A stretch of DNA of 47,474 nucleotides from Sulfurovum sp. (GCA_021166685.1 JAJPEU010000011.1:1-47474); one strand, 5' to 3'. Positions 8,758 to 18,239 are shown, counted from the first letter of the stretch. The notes: generated by a model from the letters alone, not told the origin. A program made the numbers and translations.

Positions 8758-9318
8758 TTGGAAAGTACATTAACGTCGCTGGAGACATGGGGCTATTTGG
8801 CCATCGCATTTTTCTCTTTCGGGGGATCTTTGGTAGTCGTTGCTGCTGCGGGCATTTTATCCTATTTAGGAAAAATGGATTTGGCAACAGCCTTGGCGGT
8901 CGCTGCGGTATCCAATTTTATGGGAGATAATTTTCTTTTCTATCTTGGAAAATATCAAAAAAAACAAGTGCGTCCCTATTTTGCAAAACACAAACGCAAA
9001 ATCGCTTTGGCAACGCTTATCATGCGCAAATACGGAATTTTGGCAATCTTTATCCAAAAATTTATTTATGGCATTAAAACCCTCATACCGCTGTCTATGG
9101 CGTTAGCGAAGTATGACTTTAAAAAGTTTGTTTTTTTTAATATATTCGCTTCGATTGTGTTTGTATCGGTAATTGGTGTAGGAAGTTATTATTCGAGTGA
9201 AATGTTTATGGCATTTTTTGATAAAATCAAAGCAAATCCTTGGATGATGCCGATGATCATTTTTGGTATTATTGGAATCATATGGTACGCAATGGAAAGA
9301 ATGACGAAGAAAAAGTAG
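8758..9318 (+). CDS. DedA family membrane protein
   Basis: This is an inner-membrane protein of the DedA/VTT family, whose members flip undecaprenyl phosphate or phospholipids. The start is TTG at 8758 behind AGAAGGAGA (8743-8751); the nearby ATG at 8753 is out of frame. The 186-residue protein has a re-entrant first segment (GGSLVVVAAAGIL), MGDNFLFYLGK, and the second motif FIQKFIYGIKTLIPLSMAL. The second motif normally has F.R(F/Y)xPGxR; here Lys replaces both arginines. A Lys-rich C-terminus (MERMTKKK) probably faces the cytosol. Confidence 0.85.
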   Translation: MESTLTSLETWGYLAIAFFSFGGSLVVVAAAGILSYLGKMDLATALAVAAVSNFMGDNFLFYLGKYQKKQVRPYFAKHKRKIALATLIMRKYGILAIFIQKFIYGIKTLIPLSMALAKYDFKKFVFFNIFASIVFVSVIGVGSYYSSEMFMAFFDKIKANPWMMPMIIFGIIGIIWYAMERMTKKK

Positions 9319-9352
9319 CCCCGCTTCTTCCGGTATGCTTTGCGTTTATGTT

Positions 9353-11431
9353 CTAGCGGTTAAGCCAATAGAGCAGACTTGGAATGTTTTCTATACCGAA
9401 ATAGAAATAGTCGTTTCGTGCCGGATCGCCATATCTTCTTACGTAAGTAAACCTGAATATATCTATAAGGTCAATATAGGTATTGAACCCATAGGCCGTA
9501 TCAGGATCAAAGAACTCCCCTTCCATATCTCCAAACACCGTGAAGCCTGCACCGAATTTTACAAAATCACCGTATTCTTTGAAAGTGTTGAGATCGACGC
9601 GGACAAAATCCGATATGCCGTCATTGAAACTGTAAGCAGCTTTTGCTTCAAACCCATTGATGACCATGAGATTTTTATACCAATAAGCATTGTACCCCAG
9701 TGAAATACCGCCATTTTTAACATCGGTTGCCATTTCATTGGGAAGAAGTCTCATGGCAGTCCTAAGAGCCTTTTTGTCTTTATCCTTTGGAGCATTGAGG
9801 GGAAGAATGTCAAATCCGTCTTTTTCTTTTACGAAAGTGCTGCCGGCCCATGCGGCAATACTTGTTACTTTGGCTACAGAAGTTGATTCCGGATAGACCA
9901 TAGCTCGTTCGTTTTCAAGCGTTGTAATGCGCCCAATAACCGTTCTTAGCGGCAGCTTATACCACTGATCGATATCTCTTTTTGCGTAGCTTAAAAATGA
10001 CTTTTTGGCCGGCTCAAGGTAGCTCGAGTCAAGCTTGGTAAGAAATTTTTTAAATTCATCTATTGTATAGCGTGTTGTATCGTCTTTCTTGATATTAAAA
10101 GCATTGTAGATCGCAGAAAATTTATCCTTTGTCTTTGGACTTTTAAAGTGGAACTCGGTTTCTAAAAAGAGATTGTATGCAGCCATGGCTTCCGGATTTT
10201 CATCTATGCCCAGACTTTTTTTAAATTGATCCATAAGTTCAACTTGTGACAGATTGGAATAGTATCCATTTTTTTTCATTGTCTCAGCAAGGTGATAAAT
10301 GCCGTCATAAACACCTACATAATAGTCATAGATACGAAAATTTTTATCCAAAAAAGCACCAAAATGCTCTAAAAATTTTCCTGTCAGCGGATGGTATCTG
10401 GAGGACAAAACAAGTACCCTTGAAGAGCTGTTTTTAAAATAGAGATGGAGTGCCTGATAGAGTTTCATGGATTGAAATATCTCTAAGCTGTCAAGCAGGG
10501 GTATGGCATTGGCATTAAAGAACCCCATGGGGTGCTTTTCTTCTGTTTTTTCTTGCTCCTTGGGCTGCTTTCTTGTATTGCTGGGATCCATGTAAATAAA
10601 GTATTTGGATTTTTTATCAAGTTCAATGCTGAGCTGCAAAGGGATATTGTCGAATGTGGCGCCATCTATGAAATAGCCGGAATCTTGTTTTCCCTGATAA
10701 CTGTATTTAAGCTTGACCTGCTGGAATGCTCCCGGAAATGCCGAGGAGGCAAAAAGTACATCAATGACCTTCTCTTTTTTGGTATCTATCTCCGGGATGG
10801 AAAGATAAAAATCAGTACTGGGCGGCATATTTTTATTGTATATATTCGCTTTTGCGTGATCAGTCTGAAGGGTAAGGGGTATGGAGAAATTTTGATTTTT
10901 AATTTGAATGCCTTGAAATTCCTCAATGATCGGCGTCACCTTCGTAACAGAGATGCCCAAGGGTATTTCACAGCCCGATCTGTAAATAGGTTTATTTAAG
11001 TGCTCAACGATCTTGTCAGCTTTTTCCTGAAGCTTTTTTCTTGAAAAAAGAGTGCTTTTATTGGTTGGGTCTTTTCCTTCGATTATAAGATCCTCCAGGC
11101 CAAGGTCAACCCATGTATCATAAAAAAGGTTGTCATCAACACTGTTTTTATACGGAACGCTTTCATCCTGACACCAATACATGGCGGTTAAAAGTGCATT
11201 AATAGAGCCTGCTGATGCGCCTGCTACAGACCGCAAATGTGGACGAACAGTCGTGCTGTTGTTACGAGCGGCGTGAAGCAATCTGATCGTTGCCCAGTTG
11301 TATCCCGCCTGATAAGCTCCTAAGCTGACACCGCCGCTGATCACAATCGAAACATCAATCTCTTTTGGTTTGGCATAAGAGAAAGCGGAGAATAGAAGAA
11401 AAAGCACAAAGAGTTTATAAAAATTCCTCAT
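9353..11431 (-). CDS. Secreted patatin-like phospholipase with C-terminal barrel-like region
   Basis: This is a predicted exported lipid acyl hydrolase with a Ser-Asp dyad. A Sec signal peptide (1-20, ending FSYA) precedes the patatin domain. The oxyanion loop is SGGVSLGAYQAG (32-43), the nucleophile Ser73 is in GASAG, and Asp256 is in DGA. The product is 692 residues long. A charged helical middle (about 300-520) follows the catalytic domain, and the last about 140 residues alternate aromatic and polar residues (for example YNAYWYKNLMVINGFEAKAAY), ending in W-L-N-R. That tail resembles outer-membrane beta strands, as in PlpD-type secretion, but it is short for a full 16-strand barrel and no POTRA is obvious. 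It probably acts in the periplasm or at the outer membrane. Confidence 0.85.
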   Translation of the reverse strand: MRNFYKLFVLFLLFSAFSYAKPKEIDVSIVISGGVSLGAYQAGYNWATIRLLHAARNNSTTVRPHLRSVAGASAGSINALLTAMYWCQDESVPYKNSVDDNLFYDTWVDLGLEDLIIEGKDPTNKSTLFSRKKLQEKADKIVEHLNKPIYRSGCEIPLGISVTKVTPIIEEFQGIQIKNQNFSIPLTLQTDHAKANIYNKNMPPSTDFYLSIPEIDTKKEKVIDVLFASSAFPGAFQQVKLKYSYQGKQDSGYFIDGATFDNIPLQLSIELDKKSKYFIYMDPSNTRKQPKEQEKTEEKHPMGFFNANAIPLLDSLEIFQSMKLYQALHLYFKNSSSRVLVLSSRYHPLTGKFLEHFGAFLDKNFRIYDYYVGVYDGIYHLAETMKKNGYYSNLSQVELMDQFKKSLGIDENPEAMAAYNLFLETEFHFKSPKTKDKFSAIYNAFNIKKDDTTRYTIDEFKKFLTKLDSSYLEPAKKSFLSYAKRDIDQWYKLPLRTVIGRITTLENERAMVYPESTSVAKVTSIAAWAGSTFVKEKDGFDILPLNAPKDKDKKALRTAMRLLPNEMATDVKNGGISLGYNAYWYKNLMVINGFEAKAAYSFNDGISDFVRVDLNTFKEYGDFVKFGAGFTVFGDMEGEFFDPDTAYGFNTYIDLIDIFRFTYVRRYGDPARNDYFYFGIENIPSLLYWLNR

Positions 11432-11497
11432 ATGCTATCCCTTTCTTTGCAAAAATATAAAGTTTATATTCTTTGTGATGCTGATAAAAACAAAAAT

Positions 11498-12670
11498 TTA
11501 TACAGACCGTTTCTGTTTAACAAATTTTTCTATACGGCGGATACCTTCACGAATGGTTGTTATATCTGTAGCAAATGAAAATCTAAAATAACCTTCGCTT
11601 CCAAACCCGATCCCCGGAACCACAGCGACACCTGTGGCCTGCAATAACTCTTTACAGAACGTAATAGAATCATTGGAAATATCCTTGATGTTGACAAAAA
11701 GATAAAATGCACCTTGCGGTTTTAGCACGGAAAGGCCGTCAATTTCATTGAAAAGTTTTACTGCCTCTTCCGCTCTGTTTTCAAAGGCTTTTCTCATGGT
11801 TTCAATCTCTTCGTCTACCTGACCATTGAGTGCAACAATGGCTGCTTTTTGCGTGACAGAATTGATATTGGATGTGCTTTGGCTTTGCAGTTTGTCCATA
11901 GCAGAAATAAGCTCTTTGTTGGGAGTTGCAAGGTATCCGAAACGCCAACCGGTCATCGCAACTGATTTGCTCAAGCCGTTAATGGTTACAGTTCTTTGGT
12001 ACATATCTTCACTGATGCTTGCAGCAGCCACAAAGTCAATGCCGTAAAGCAGTTTTTCATACATTTCATCACTCGCTACGATAATATTTGTGCCTTTAAG
12101 AACTTCTGCCAGCGCTTCAAGTTCTGATCTTGAATAAACCGAACCTGTAGGGTTGGATGGTGAAGTTAAGACAACCATTTTGGTTTTGGGGGTGATTGCA
12201 GCCCTTAATTGTTCGGCAGTCATCTTAAATCCGCTTTTTTCATCAGTTTCGATAATAACAGGAACACCTTCTGAATAGATGACAAGTTCAGGATAGGTTA
12301 CCCAGTAGGGTGAGGGGATGATCACTTCGTCTCCGGGATCAATTGTGGCTTGAAATAAGTTAAATAAAGACTGTTTAGCTCCATTGCTGACAATAATATC
12401 TGAAGGGGCGTAGTCCAATCCGTTTTCTCTCTTTAGTTTGCCGCTTACTGCTTTTAGGAGCTCAGGGATACCTGCTACAGCGGTATATCGTGTAAACCCT
12501 TCGTTGATCGCTTTGATCGCTTCTTCCTTGATAAGCAAAGGCGTTTCAAAATCCGGCTCTCCCGCCGAAAAACTTAAAATATCTTTACCTTGAGCTTTAA
12601 GATCCCTTGCAAGTGAAGCAACAGCGATGGTTAATGAAGGCGATAATGATTTGATGCGTTTAGATAGCAT
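11498..12670 (-). CDS. aspB: Aspartate aminotransferase (class I PLP aminotransferase)
   Basis: This PLP enzyme of subgroup Ib transfers amino groups between aspartate and 2-oxoglutarate. It is 390 residues long with the family marks SAGEPDFETP (35-44), SPSNPTG (170-176), Asp201 binding the PLP nitrogen, Lys235 in NGLSKSVAMTGWRFGY for the Schiff base, and RFSFATD near the end for substrate carboxylate binding. It lies 81 bases downstream of cysE in the speA-cysE direction and may be the last gene of that run. A related prephenate or other transaminase specificity cannot be excluded. Confidence 0.88.
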   Translation of the reverse strand: MLSKRIKSLSPSLTIAVASLARDLKAQGKDILSFSAGEPDFETPLLIKEEAIKAINEGFTRYTAVAGIPELLKAVSGKLKRENGLDYAPSDIIVSNGAKQSLFNLFQATIDPGDEVIIPSPYWVTYPELVIYSEGVPVIIETDEKSGFKMTAEQLRAAITPKTKMVVLTSPSNPTGSVYSRSELEALAEVLKGTNIIVASDEMYEKLLYGIDFVAAASISEDMYQRTVTINGLSKSVAMTGWRFGYLATPNKELISAMDKLQSQSTSNINSVTQKAAIVALNGQVDEEIETMRKAFENRAEEAVKLFNEIDGLSVLKPQGAFYLFVNIKDISNDSITFCKELLQATGVAVVPGIGFGSEGYFRFSFATDITTIREGIRRIEKFVKQKRSV

Positions 12671-12751
12671 GAAAAACCTTGTATATATAGAATGTGATTG
12701 ATTTTATAATTATAACTTAAATTCGCTAATACAAAAGGATAGAGAATCTCT

Positions 12752-13453
12752 TTAATCCATAGAATGAATGAAATTATCATAAATTTCATCAAGGGTGTGG
12801 TCTTTGTCTTTGATATGCTTGGAATCCCCTGTTTGCAATGCTTCTTCCAGTACCTCAATACGCTTGATAAGATATTCGAAAATTTCTTTATGGACATCCG
12901 GGATCTTATTGTGGCTGAGCGGGTTTTTATCAAATCCGCGTTTGAGTACACGAGCAGGGATGCCCACCGCCGTAGAATCCGCCGGCACATTTTTAACAAC
13001 AACCGAGTTTGCGCCTACTTTGGAGTTTGCACCGATGGTGATGTTGCCGAGTACTTTTGCTCCTGCGCCGATCACAACACCTTTTTCAATCGTAGGGTGT
13101 CTTTTTCCTTTTTCAAGGCTTACTCCGCCCAGCGTTACTTGCTGATAAATAAGCACATCATCTTCAATAACAGTTGTTTCGCCGATAACTACTCCTACCC
13201 CATGGTCAATAAAAACCCTGCGTCCTATAGAGGCTGCAGGATGTATATCGATCGTGGTTAAAAACAATCCCAGCGCTGAAATCAGACGGGGGACAAACTG
13301 TAATTCTTTTTGATACAGCCAGTGGGCAATCCGATGAAACAAGAGTGCCCAAAGTCCCGGATAGTTAAAAAAAAGTTCAAAAGTAGAATGGAGGGCGGGG
13401 TCATTTTTTTTGACCGTTGCAAAATCCTCCTTGATAAGGCGCAATGGATTCAA
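12752..13453 (-). CDS. cysE: Serine O-acetyltransferase
   Basis: CysE acetylates L-serine with acetyl-CoA, the committed step of cysteine synthesis, in the cytosol. The 233-residue protein has the helical N-domain and a left-handed beta-helix of hexapeptide repeats. The active-site stretch [14 protein letters not shown] and the [12 protein letters not shown] turn are present, followed by QVTLGG, the [17 protein letters not shown] coils and a charged C-terminal tail (about 190-233). It starts 9 bases after the stop of speA, so the two are surely co-transcribed. Confidence 0.94.
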   Translation of the reverse strand: MNPLRLIKEDFATVKKNDPALHSTFELFFNYPGLWALLFHRIAHWLYQKELQFVPRLISALGLFLTTIDIHPAASIGRRVFIDHGVGVVIGETTVIEDDVLIYQQVTLGGVSLEKGKRHPTIEKGVVIGAGAKVLGNITIGANSKVGANSVVVKNVPADSTAVGIPARVLKRGFDKNPLSHNKIPDVHKEIFEYLIKRIEVLEEALQTGDSKHIKDKDHTLDEIYDNFIHSMD

Positions 13454-13462
13454 TGTTCTTCC

Positions 13463-15328
13463 TTAATCATTTTCGCTAATGGCTTGAATGGTTTTAAGAT
13501 AGCTGTTTTCACTTAAATAAAGATAAAGCTTTCCTAAAAGCTCTCTTTTTTCTTCTTTGCTGATATGTTCTGATTCTTCAATTTTGTATTTGAGTGCTTT
13601 ATCCACGATGTTAGTGTCATAATCCAAGTCGTCCAATACATCCATGAGGTTTTGTGCGTCAATAAGATTGTTGACAGCATAATGCCCTTTTTCATCAAAG
13701 GTAATTACTGCTTCCGTAGGATGGGTAAAGAGATTGTGTTTCATCCCTAAAACCTCCTGGTAGGCACCCGTTAAAAAGAATGCAAGAAAATATTCTTCTT
13801 GACTGACGTCAATATCGTGCAGGTAAAGAGGCAAATCGGGATTAAAATCGATTTCGCCGTCGCTGTCGCATGTAATATCCCATATGCTTGCAGGATTGGT
13901 GGGTCTTACATCCAAATGATCTATAGGCATAATAGGAAAATGCTGTTTGAGACCCCAGAAATCCGGCAGTGACTGAAAAGCTGAAAAATTTACGAGATAT
14001 TTTTCCTGAATGCGGTTTTGAAGTCTTTTGAGTTCATTTGTATCTTCATTTTTAAGCAATGCAATCGATTTCTTGATGATGAGATTGACTAAAATTTCTG
14101 TATTCGAACGGTCTTCCAGGTCAATATATCCCAAATCAAACAGCGTAAGAAGGCTTTCCATATGATCGAGGGCATCGTGGAGGTACTCTCTGGCATTGTC
14201 CCGCGTAAGTGAACTGAAGAGATCGTAAAGCTCTTGAATAAGCGGCGGATTGTTCTCTTTGAGGCGAAGATTTTTTTCATGGTATTCTTGAGAAAAAAGC
14301 TCAAGCACAGGCGTGATGAGTATCGCATGCGAGGCTGCAACATAGCGTCCCGATTCTGTAAAAATATCAGGCTCGTCAACCCCTCTGCTTTTGGCGATCT
14401 CTTGCATCAGATAAATGACGTCATTGGCAAATTCATCCAAAGAGTAGTTTCTGTCTCTATTGTGCGCGTGCTGGCTGTATTCTACTGCGAGTCCGCCGCC
14501 GATATTGATCGCACAAAGTGCATCTGCACCGCGTTTTTTGAGATCCGCATAAATGTTTCCTGCTTCCCTGAGCGCCTTCTTGAGAGGTGAGATGTCGCTC
14601 ATTTGTGAACCGATATGAAAATGTATCATCGATAAATAGGCAAGAAGTTCATGTTTTTTAAGCAATTCGTAGGCTTCAAGAAGTTCGGTAGAAGTTAATC
14701 CAAATTTGGAACTGTAGCCTCCGCTTTTTGCCCAGATTCCAATGCCTGAACTGTGCAGCCGTATGCGCACACCTATTTTGGGGAGGATCGGATTTTCGAT
14801 ATCCTCATTAAATTCCGTATTGACCTGTATAATAGTTTGAAGTTCGCCGATCCCTTCGATGGTTACTGTGATGTTGTGTCCCATTTTTGCGGCGATAAAG
14901 CAAAGCGCTATCATCTCCTTGTCTTTAAAGCCGTTAACCGTAATAGGTGCCCCGATGGGAGTTTTGCTCATAGCAATGATAAGTTCCGCCTTGCTTCCTG
15001 CTTCCAATCCGTAATTGTATTTTTGGGAAACATCCATCAGTGCATGGACAAAATTGGGGAACTGATTGACTTTCAGCGGAAAAACCGCTTGAAATTTTCC
15101 TTGATATCCAAATGTTTTTTTGGCTTTTTCAAAAGTGGTAAAAAGGGTAGAAATCTGTTTTTCTATCAGATGCGGAAAACGAAGCAAAAGAGGGCCCTTA
15201 TACCCTTTGTCGCGTATATCCTGGGCAATCTCTAAAAGAGAAGGTTTGTTTGCATAATTGATATTTATCGTGTTGTTTTTGATGATAAAATTATCATTAC
15301 CCCAAATATTCAAGCCAAATTGTTTCAT
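13463..15328 (-). CDS. speA: Biosynthetic arginine decarboxylase
   Basis: SpeA converts L-arginine to agmatine using PLP and Mg2+, feeding putrescine and then the carboxyspermidine route. The frame is open from 15373, but ATG 15328 behind AAGGCAGG yields MKQFGLNIWGNDNF and 621 residues, the usual form. Lys86 in VFPLKVNQ is the PLP lysine. GLEAGSKAEL, FHIGSQ, INIGGGLAVEYS and SGRYVAASHAILI are fold-type III landmarks, and the C-terminal half carries the SpeA-specific helical insertion. It is the first gene of the speA-cysE pair and is divergent from the Mla operon. Confidence 0.94.
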   Translation of the reverse strand: MKQFGLNIWGNDNFIIKNNTININYANKPSLLEIAQDIRDKGYKGPLLLRFPHLIEKQISTLFTTFEKAKKTFGYQGKFQAVFPLKVNQFPNFVHALMDVSQKYNYGLEAGSKAELIIAMSKTPIGAPITVNGFKDKEMIALCFIAAKMGHNITVTIEGIGELQTIIQVNTEFNEDIENPILPKIGVRIRLHSSGIGIWAKSGGYSSKFGLTSTELLEAYELLKKHELLAYLSMIHFHIGSQMSDISPLKKALREAGNIYADLKKRGADALCAINIGGGLAVEYSQHAHNRDRNYSLDEFANDVIYLMQEIAKSRGVDEPDIFTESGRYVAASHAILITPVLELFSQEYHEKNLRLKENNPPLIQELYDLFSSLTRDNAREYLHDALDHMESLLTLFDLGYIDLEDRSNTEILVNLIIKKSIALLKNEDTNELKRLQNRIQEKYLVNFSAFQSLPDFWGLKQHFPIMPIDHLDVRPTNPASIWDITCDSDGEIDFNPDLPLYLHDIDVSQEEYFLAFFLTGAYQEVLGMKHNLFTHPTEAVITFDEKGHYAVNNLIDAQNLMDVLDDLDYDTNIVDKALKYKIEESEHISKEEKRELLGKLYLYLSENSYLKTIQAISEND

Positions 15329-15391
15329 GTTTACCTGCCTTCGTTTAACTGTATGAGATGCAATTATATCCAAACTTAATATTAACTTTAA

Positions 15392-15397
15392 TATAAT
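15392..15397 (+). promoter_or_regulatory. -10 box (TATAAT) for the mla operon
   Basis: A perfect TATAAT lies in the divergent gap, ending only six bases before the ATG at 15404. A start site 6-7 bases downstream would fall on or next to the initiation codon, and no Shine-Dalgarno sequence is present. The mRNA may therefore be leaderless. Confidence 0.5.
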
Positions 15398-15403
15398 CTA
15401 ATC

Positions 15404-16513
15404 ATGAATGAAAAATATCTTTTTTTAGAAGTTTATCCTGATTATATTAAGCTTATCTCAAAAGAAAAGTGGATGCTTCAAAGTGTGCAGAAAATAGAAA
15501 ATTTGCTGCGCCAAATACCCTGCGATAAAAAAATTGTTTGGGATGTTTCGCTGATTGACGAGTTTGATAGTGCGGGAATGCTTTTGTTTATAGAATATTT
15601 TTCCTATTTTGCAGCAAAAACAAAAGTTGAAATTGCAGGCTATACCTCCGTACAAAAAGAGATGTATGATCTCTTAAAGGCAGAGCATAAATCAAAAGAA
15701 GCGATATCGGTTACCCGAAAAAACCGGATTGAAAACCTAGGCAAAAAAGCCGTGGAATGCTATGATGACTTTAAGGAGTTTGTTAATTTTTCGGGAGAGC
15801 TTTTTGCGGCTTTGCTTTATAATCTTTTTCATCCCAGGAGCATACGTTTCAAAGAAACAGTGTATCATATCTATCATTCCGGCTTTACCGCGCTTGTGAT
15901 CGTTTCTCTAACCGCATTTTTGGTGGGAATGGTGATCGCCTATCAGGGGTCTGTTCAGTTGGCCAAATTCGGCGCTGATATTTTTATCGTTGATACGGTA
16001 GGTTTGTCTATTGTAAGAGAATTGGGTCCGATGATCACTGCCATTGTAATCGCAGGGCGCAGCGGTTCATCCTATACTGCAGAGATAGGCGCCATGAAAA
16101 TTACCGAAGAGATAGCTGCGATGCGAACGATGGGATTTGATCCGTATCATTTTTTGGTGTTGCCTCGCATTTATGCTTTGATGATCGCATTGCCGTTGCT
16201 TATCTTTTTTGCTGATATAATGGGAATTTTTGGAGGCATGGTTGCTGCAAAAATGCAATTGGGTATTTCTGTTGATCAATTTATTTCTCGCACCCAGGAA
16301 GTGGTTGCGGTTAAGCATTATATTTTAGGGATGATAAAAGGGCCTGTTTTTGCTTTCCTTATCGCAGCGGTAGGCAGCTTTAGGGGGCTTCAGGTTTCTG
16401 AAAATACAGAAAGTATCGGATTGCATACGACGCAGAGTGTGGTAAATTCGATTTTTCTTGTGATTGCTTTTGATGCGCTTTTCTCCGTGATCTATACGGA
16501 GCTTGATTTATGA
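15404..16513 (+). CDS. mlaE: MlaE-type ABC lipid transport permease with N-terminal STAS domain
   Basis: This inner-membrane permease belongs to the Mla/Ttg2-type phospholipid transport complex. Residues about 1-95 form a STAS-like domain (IVWDVSLIDEFDSAGMLL carries the Asp-Ser-Ala-Gly turn), that is, a fused MlaB-like subunit. Residues about 110-369 are the MlaE permease: helices around FTALVIVSLTAFLVGMVIAY, RELGPMITAIVIAGRSGS, the coupling segment EIGAMKITEEIAAMRTMG, and a final helix VVNSIFLVIAFDALFSVIY. It overlaps mlaF by 4 bases (ATGA). The four-gene run mlaE-mlaF-mlaD-lipoprotein is complete for the inner-membrane part. Confidence 0.92.
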   Translation: MNEKYLFLEVYPDYIKLISKEKWMLQSVQKIENLLRQIPCDKKIVWDVSLIDEFDSAGMLLFIEYFSYFAAKTKVEIAGYTSVQKEMYDLLKAEHKSKEAISVTRKNRIENLGKKAVECYDDFKEFVNFSGELFAALLYNLFHPRSIRFKETVYHIYHSGFTALVIVSLTAFLVGMVIAYQGSVQLAKFGADIFIVDTVGLSIVRELGPMITAIVIAGRSGSSYTAEIGAMKITEEIAAMRTMGFDPYHFLVLPRIYALMIALPLLIFFADIMGIFGGMVAAKMQLGISVDQFISRTQEVVAVKHYILGMIKGPVFAFLIAAVGSFRGLQVSENTESIGLHTTQSVVNSIFLVIAFDALFSVIYTELDL

Positions 16514-17280
16514 GTGTGATTGAAGCAAAGGGGATTGTTACACGATTTGGCAGCAGAACCATTCATGACGGCGTAAATTTACATATCAACGAAAACGAGA
16601 TATATGCTATTTTGGGAGAAAGCGGTTCCGGAAAATCTGTCTTAATGAAAGAAATGATTATGCTCTTGGAGCCTGCAGAAGGAAAAATGTATGTTTTGGG
16701 AGAAAATCTTCAGAGCATCAATGCAAAAAAGGCGCAAGAGCTAAGAAAAAAATGGGGAGTTCTTTTTCAATTTGGCGCACTGTTTTCTTCGCTGACGATC
16801 GCTGAAAACATTGAAATTCAACTCAAAGAGTATACCGATGTTTCAAAAAAAATGAGGGATAAATTGATTTATTCGAAGTTGAATCTTGTCGGTCTTGATG
16901 CCTATGTGGGGGAGCTGTATCCTTCCGAATTAAGCGGAGGGATGATAAAAAGAGCAGCGCTTGCACGTGCTTTGGCGATGGAGCCGAAACTGCTTTTTTT
17001 AGATGAACCAACTTCGGGACTGGATCCTATAGGTGCCCGAAATTTTGATCAGCTGATTGTTAATTTGCGAGATTTGCTGGGGATAACGGTGGTAATGATT
17101 ACTCATGATCTGGAAAGTATATTTACAATTGTTGACAGGATGGCAGTTCTGGCCGATAAGCAGGTGGTTGCAGAAGGCAGGCTTGAAAATGTGTTACAAT
17201 CACACCATCCTTTCGTAGAGGCATTTTTCAAAAATAAATACACCAAAGAAAGATTCAAGGACAAAATTAAAAATGTATAA
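16510..17280 (+). CDS. mlaF: MlaF-type ABC transporter ATPase
   Basis: This cytosolic ATPase powers the Mla-type complex. The 256-residue protein has Walker A GESGSGKS (37-44), the Q-loop LFQFGALFSSLT, the signature LSGGMIKRAALARAL, Walker B LLFLDEPTSGLDP and the switch His in MITHDLESI. The LFSSLT(I/V) after the Q-loop is typical of MlaF rather than of importers. It overlaps mlaE by 4 bases and mlaD by 8 bases. Confidence 0.94.
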   Translation: MSVIEAKGIVTRFGSRTIHDGVNLHINENEIYAILGESGSGKSVLMKEMIMLLEPAEGKMYVLGENLQSINAKKAQELRKKWGVLFQFGALFSSLTIAENIEIQLKEYTDVSKKMRDKLIYSKLNLVGLDAYVGELYPSELSGGMIKRAALARALAMEPKLLFLDEPTSGLDPIGARNFDQLIVNLRDLLGITVVMITHDLESIFTIVDRMAVLADKQVVAEGRLENVLQSHHPFVEAFFKNKYTKERFKDKIKNV

Positions 17281-18205
17281 CAAAATAAACTATATGGTTG
17301 TAGGTATTTTTGTATTGGTCTTTGGAGCAGGTATGATATGGTTTGCTTTGTGGCTCGCCAAGTGGGGTTTGCAAGACGAATATGATATCTATAAAATAGA
17401 GATTAGAGAGTCTGTTTCGGGGCTTTCTGAAGATGCCAGTGTAAAAATTCGCGGGGTAGATGTCGGAAGGGTGCAGACAATCCGCATTAATCCTCAAAAT
17501 ATAGAAGCGGTTGAAATTTTTTTGGAGATTAAAAAAGGCACGCCCATCAAAGAAGACATGGTGGCCCACACACAGATGTTTGGCGTCACAGGACTTTTGT
17601 CGATCGAGATTGACGGAGGAACGAATACCGCAAAGACATTACAGCCGAGCAAAACATATATCCCTGTTATTCAAACAAAAACTTCTTATGTTGCAAGAGT
17701 CAGCGACAGTCTAGGGGAGATTGCCGATAGTTTAAATGCATTTTTGGTGCAAACGAAAAAACTCATTTCAGATAAAAACATACAAGCCTTTGAAAATACC
17801 TTGAGTCATATAGAAAAAATAACATCTCGCGGTGAAGAGCTGGAAATCAAAGTGATTGGCTCCTTGACACAATTGGATGAAACACTTCAGGATCTCAGAG
17901 TTTCCATGAAAGATGCAACACACTCTTTTGAGGGAGCAACAAAGGATTTTACTTCCATAAAAGACAAAGCCAATCCGCTTTTAGAAGAGCTTACGGTCGC
18001 AGTGAAAGGGTTTGACGGGTTGATATCCAAAGCAGAAAAAAGTCTAGACAGGGGAGACTACAATATCAAAAATATTCTTGAGCCCGCATTGGTGGATGTG
18101 CAGATACTTTCTTCACAGATCAATGATTTGGCACAGCAGTTAAAACAAAGTCCAAGCGACATATTGTTTAAAGCCAGAAAACAACGAAGGGGGCCCGGAG
18201 AATGA
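17273..18205 (+). CDS. mlaD: MlaD-type MCE-domain periplasmic lipid-binding protein
   Basis: This is an inner-membrane-anchored MCE protein that forms the hexameric lipid channel of the Mla-type system. One N-terminal helix (about 8-28, MVVGIFVLVFGAGMIWFAL) is followed by the MCE domain at about 38-120: VSGLSEDASVKIRGVDVGRV, then FGVTGLLSIEIDGG. A long helical tail (about 140-310) with repeated hydrophobic heptads could form the tunnel or reach through the periplasm; it is longer than in E. coli MlaD (183 residues). The start overlaps mlaF by 8 bases. Confidence 0.9.
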   Translation: MYNKINYMVVGIFVLVFGAGMIWFALWLAKWGLQDEYDIYKIEIRESVSGLSEDASVKIRGVDVGRVQTIRINPQNIEAVEIFLEIKKGTPIKEDMVAHTQMFGVTGLLSIEIDGGTNTAKTLQPSKTYIPVIQTKTSYVARVSDSLGEIADSLNAFLVQTKKLISDKNIQAFENTLSHIEKITSRGEELEIKVIGSLTQLDETLQDLRVSMKDATHSFEGATKDFTSIKDKANPLLEELTVAVKGFDGLISKAEKSLDRGDYNIKNILEPALVDVQILSSQINDLAQQLKQSPSDILFKARKQRRGPGE

Positions 18206-18239
18206 CAAGAGGTAAAATTCAGCAAAGAAGCGATATCAA

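Noticed and set aside
10532-10999. 155-codon plus-strand frame inside the patatin gene
   Set aside because: Antisense shadow of a gene with intact catalytic motifs.
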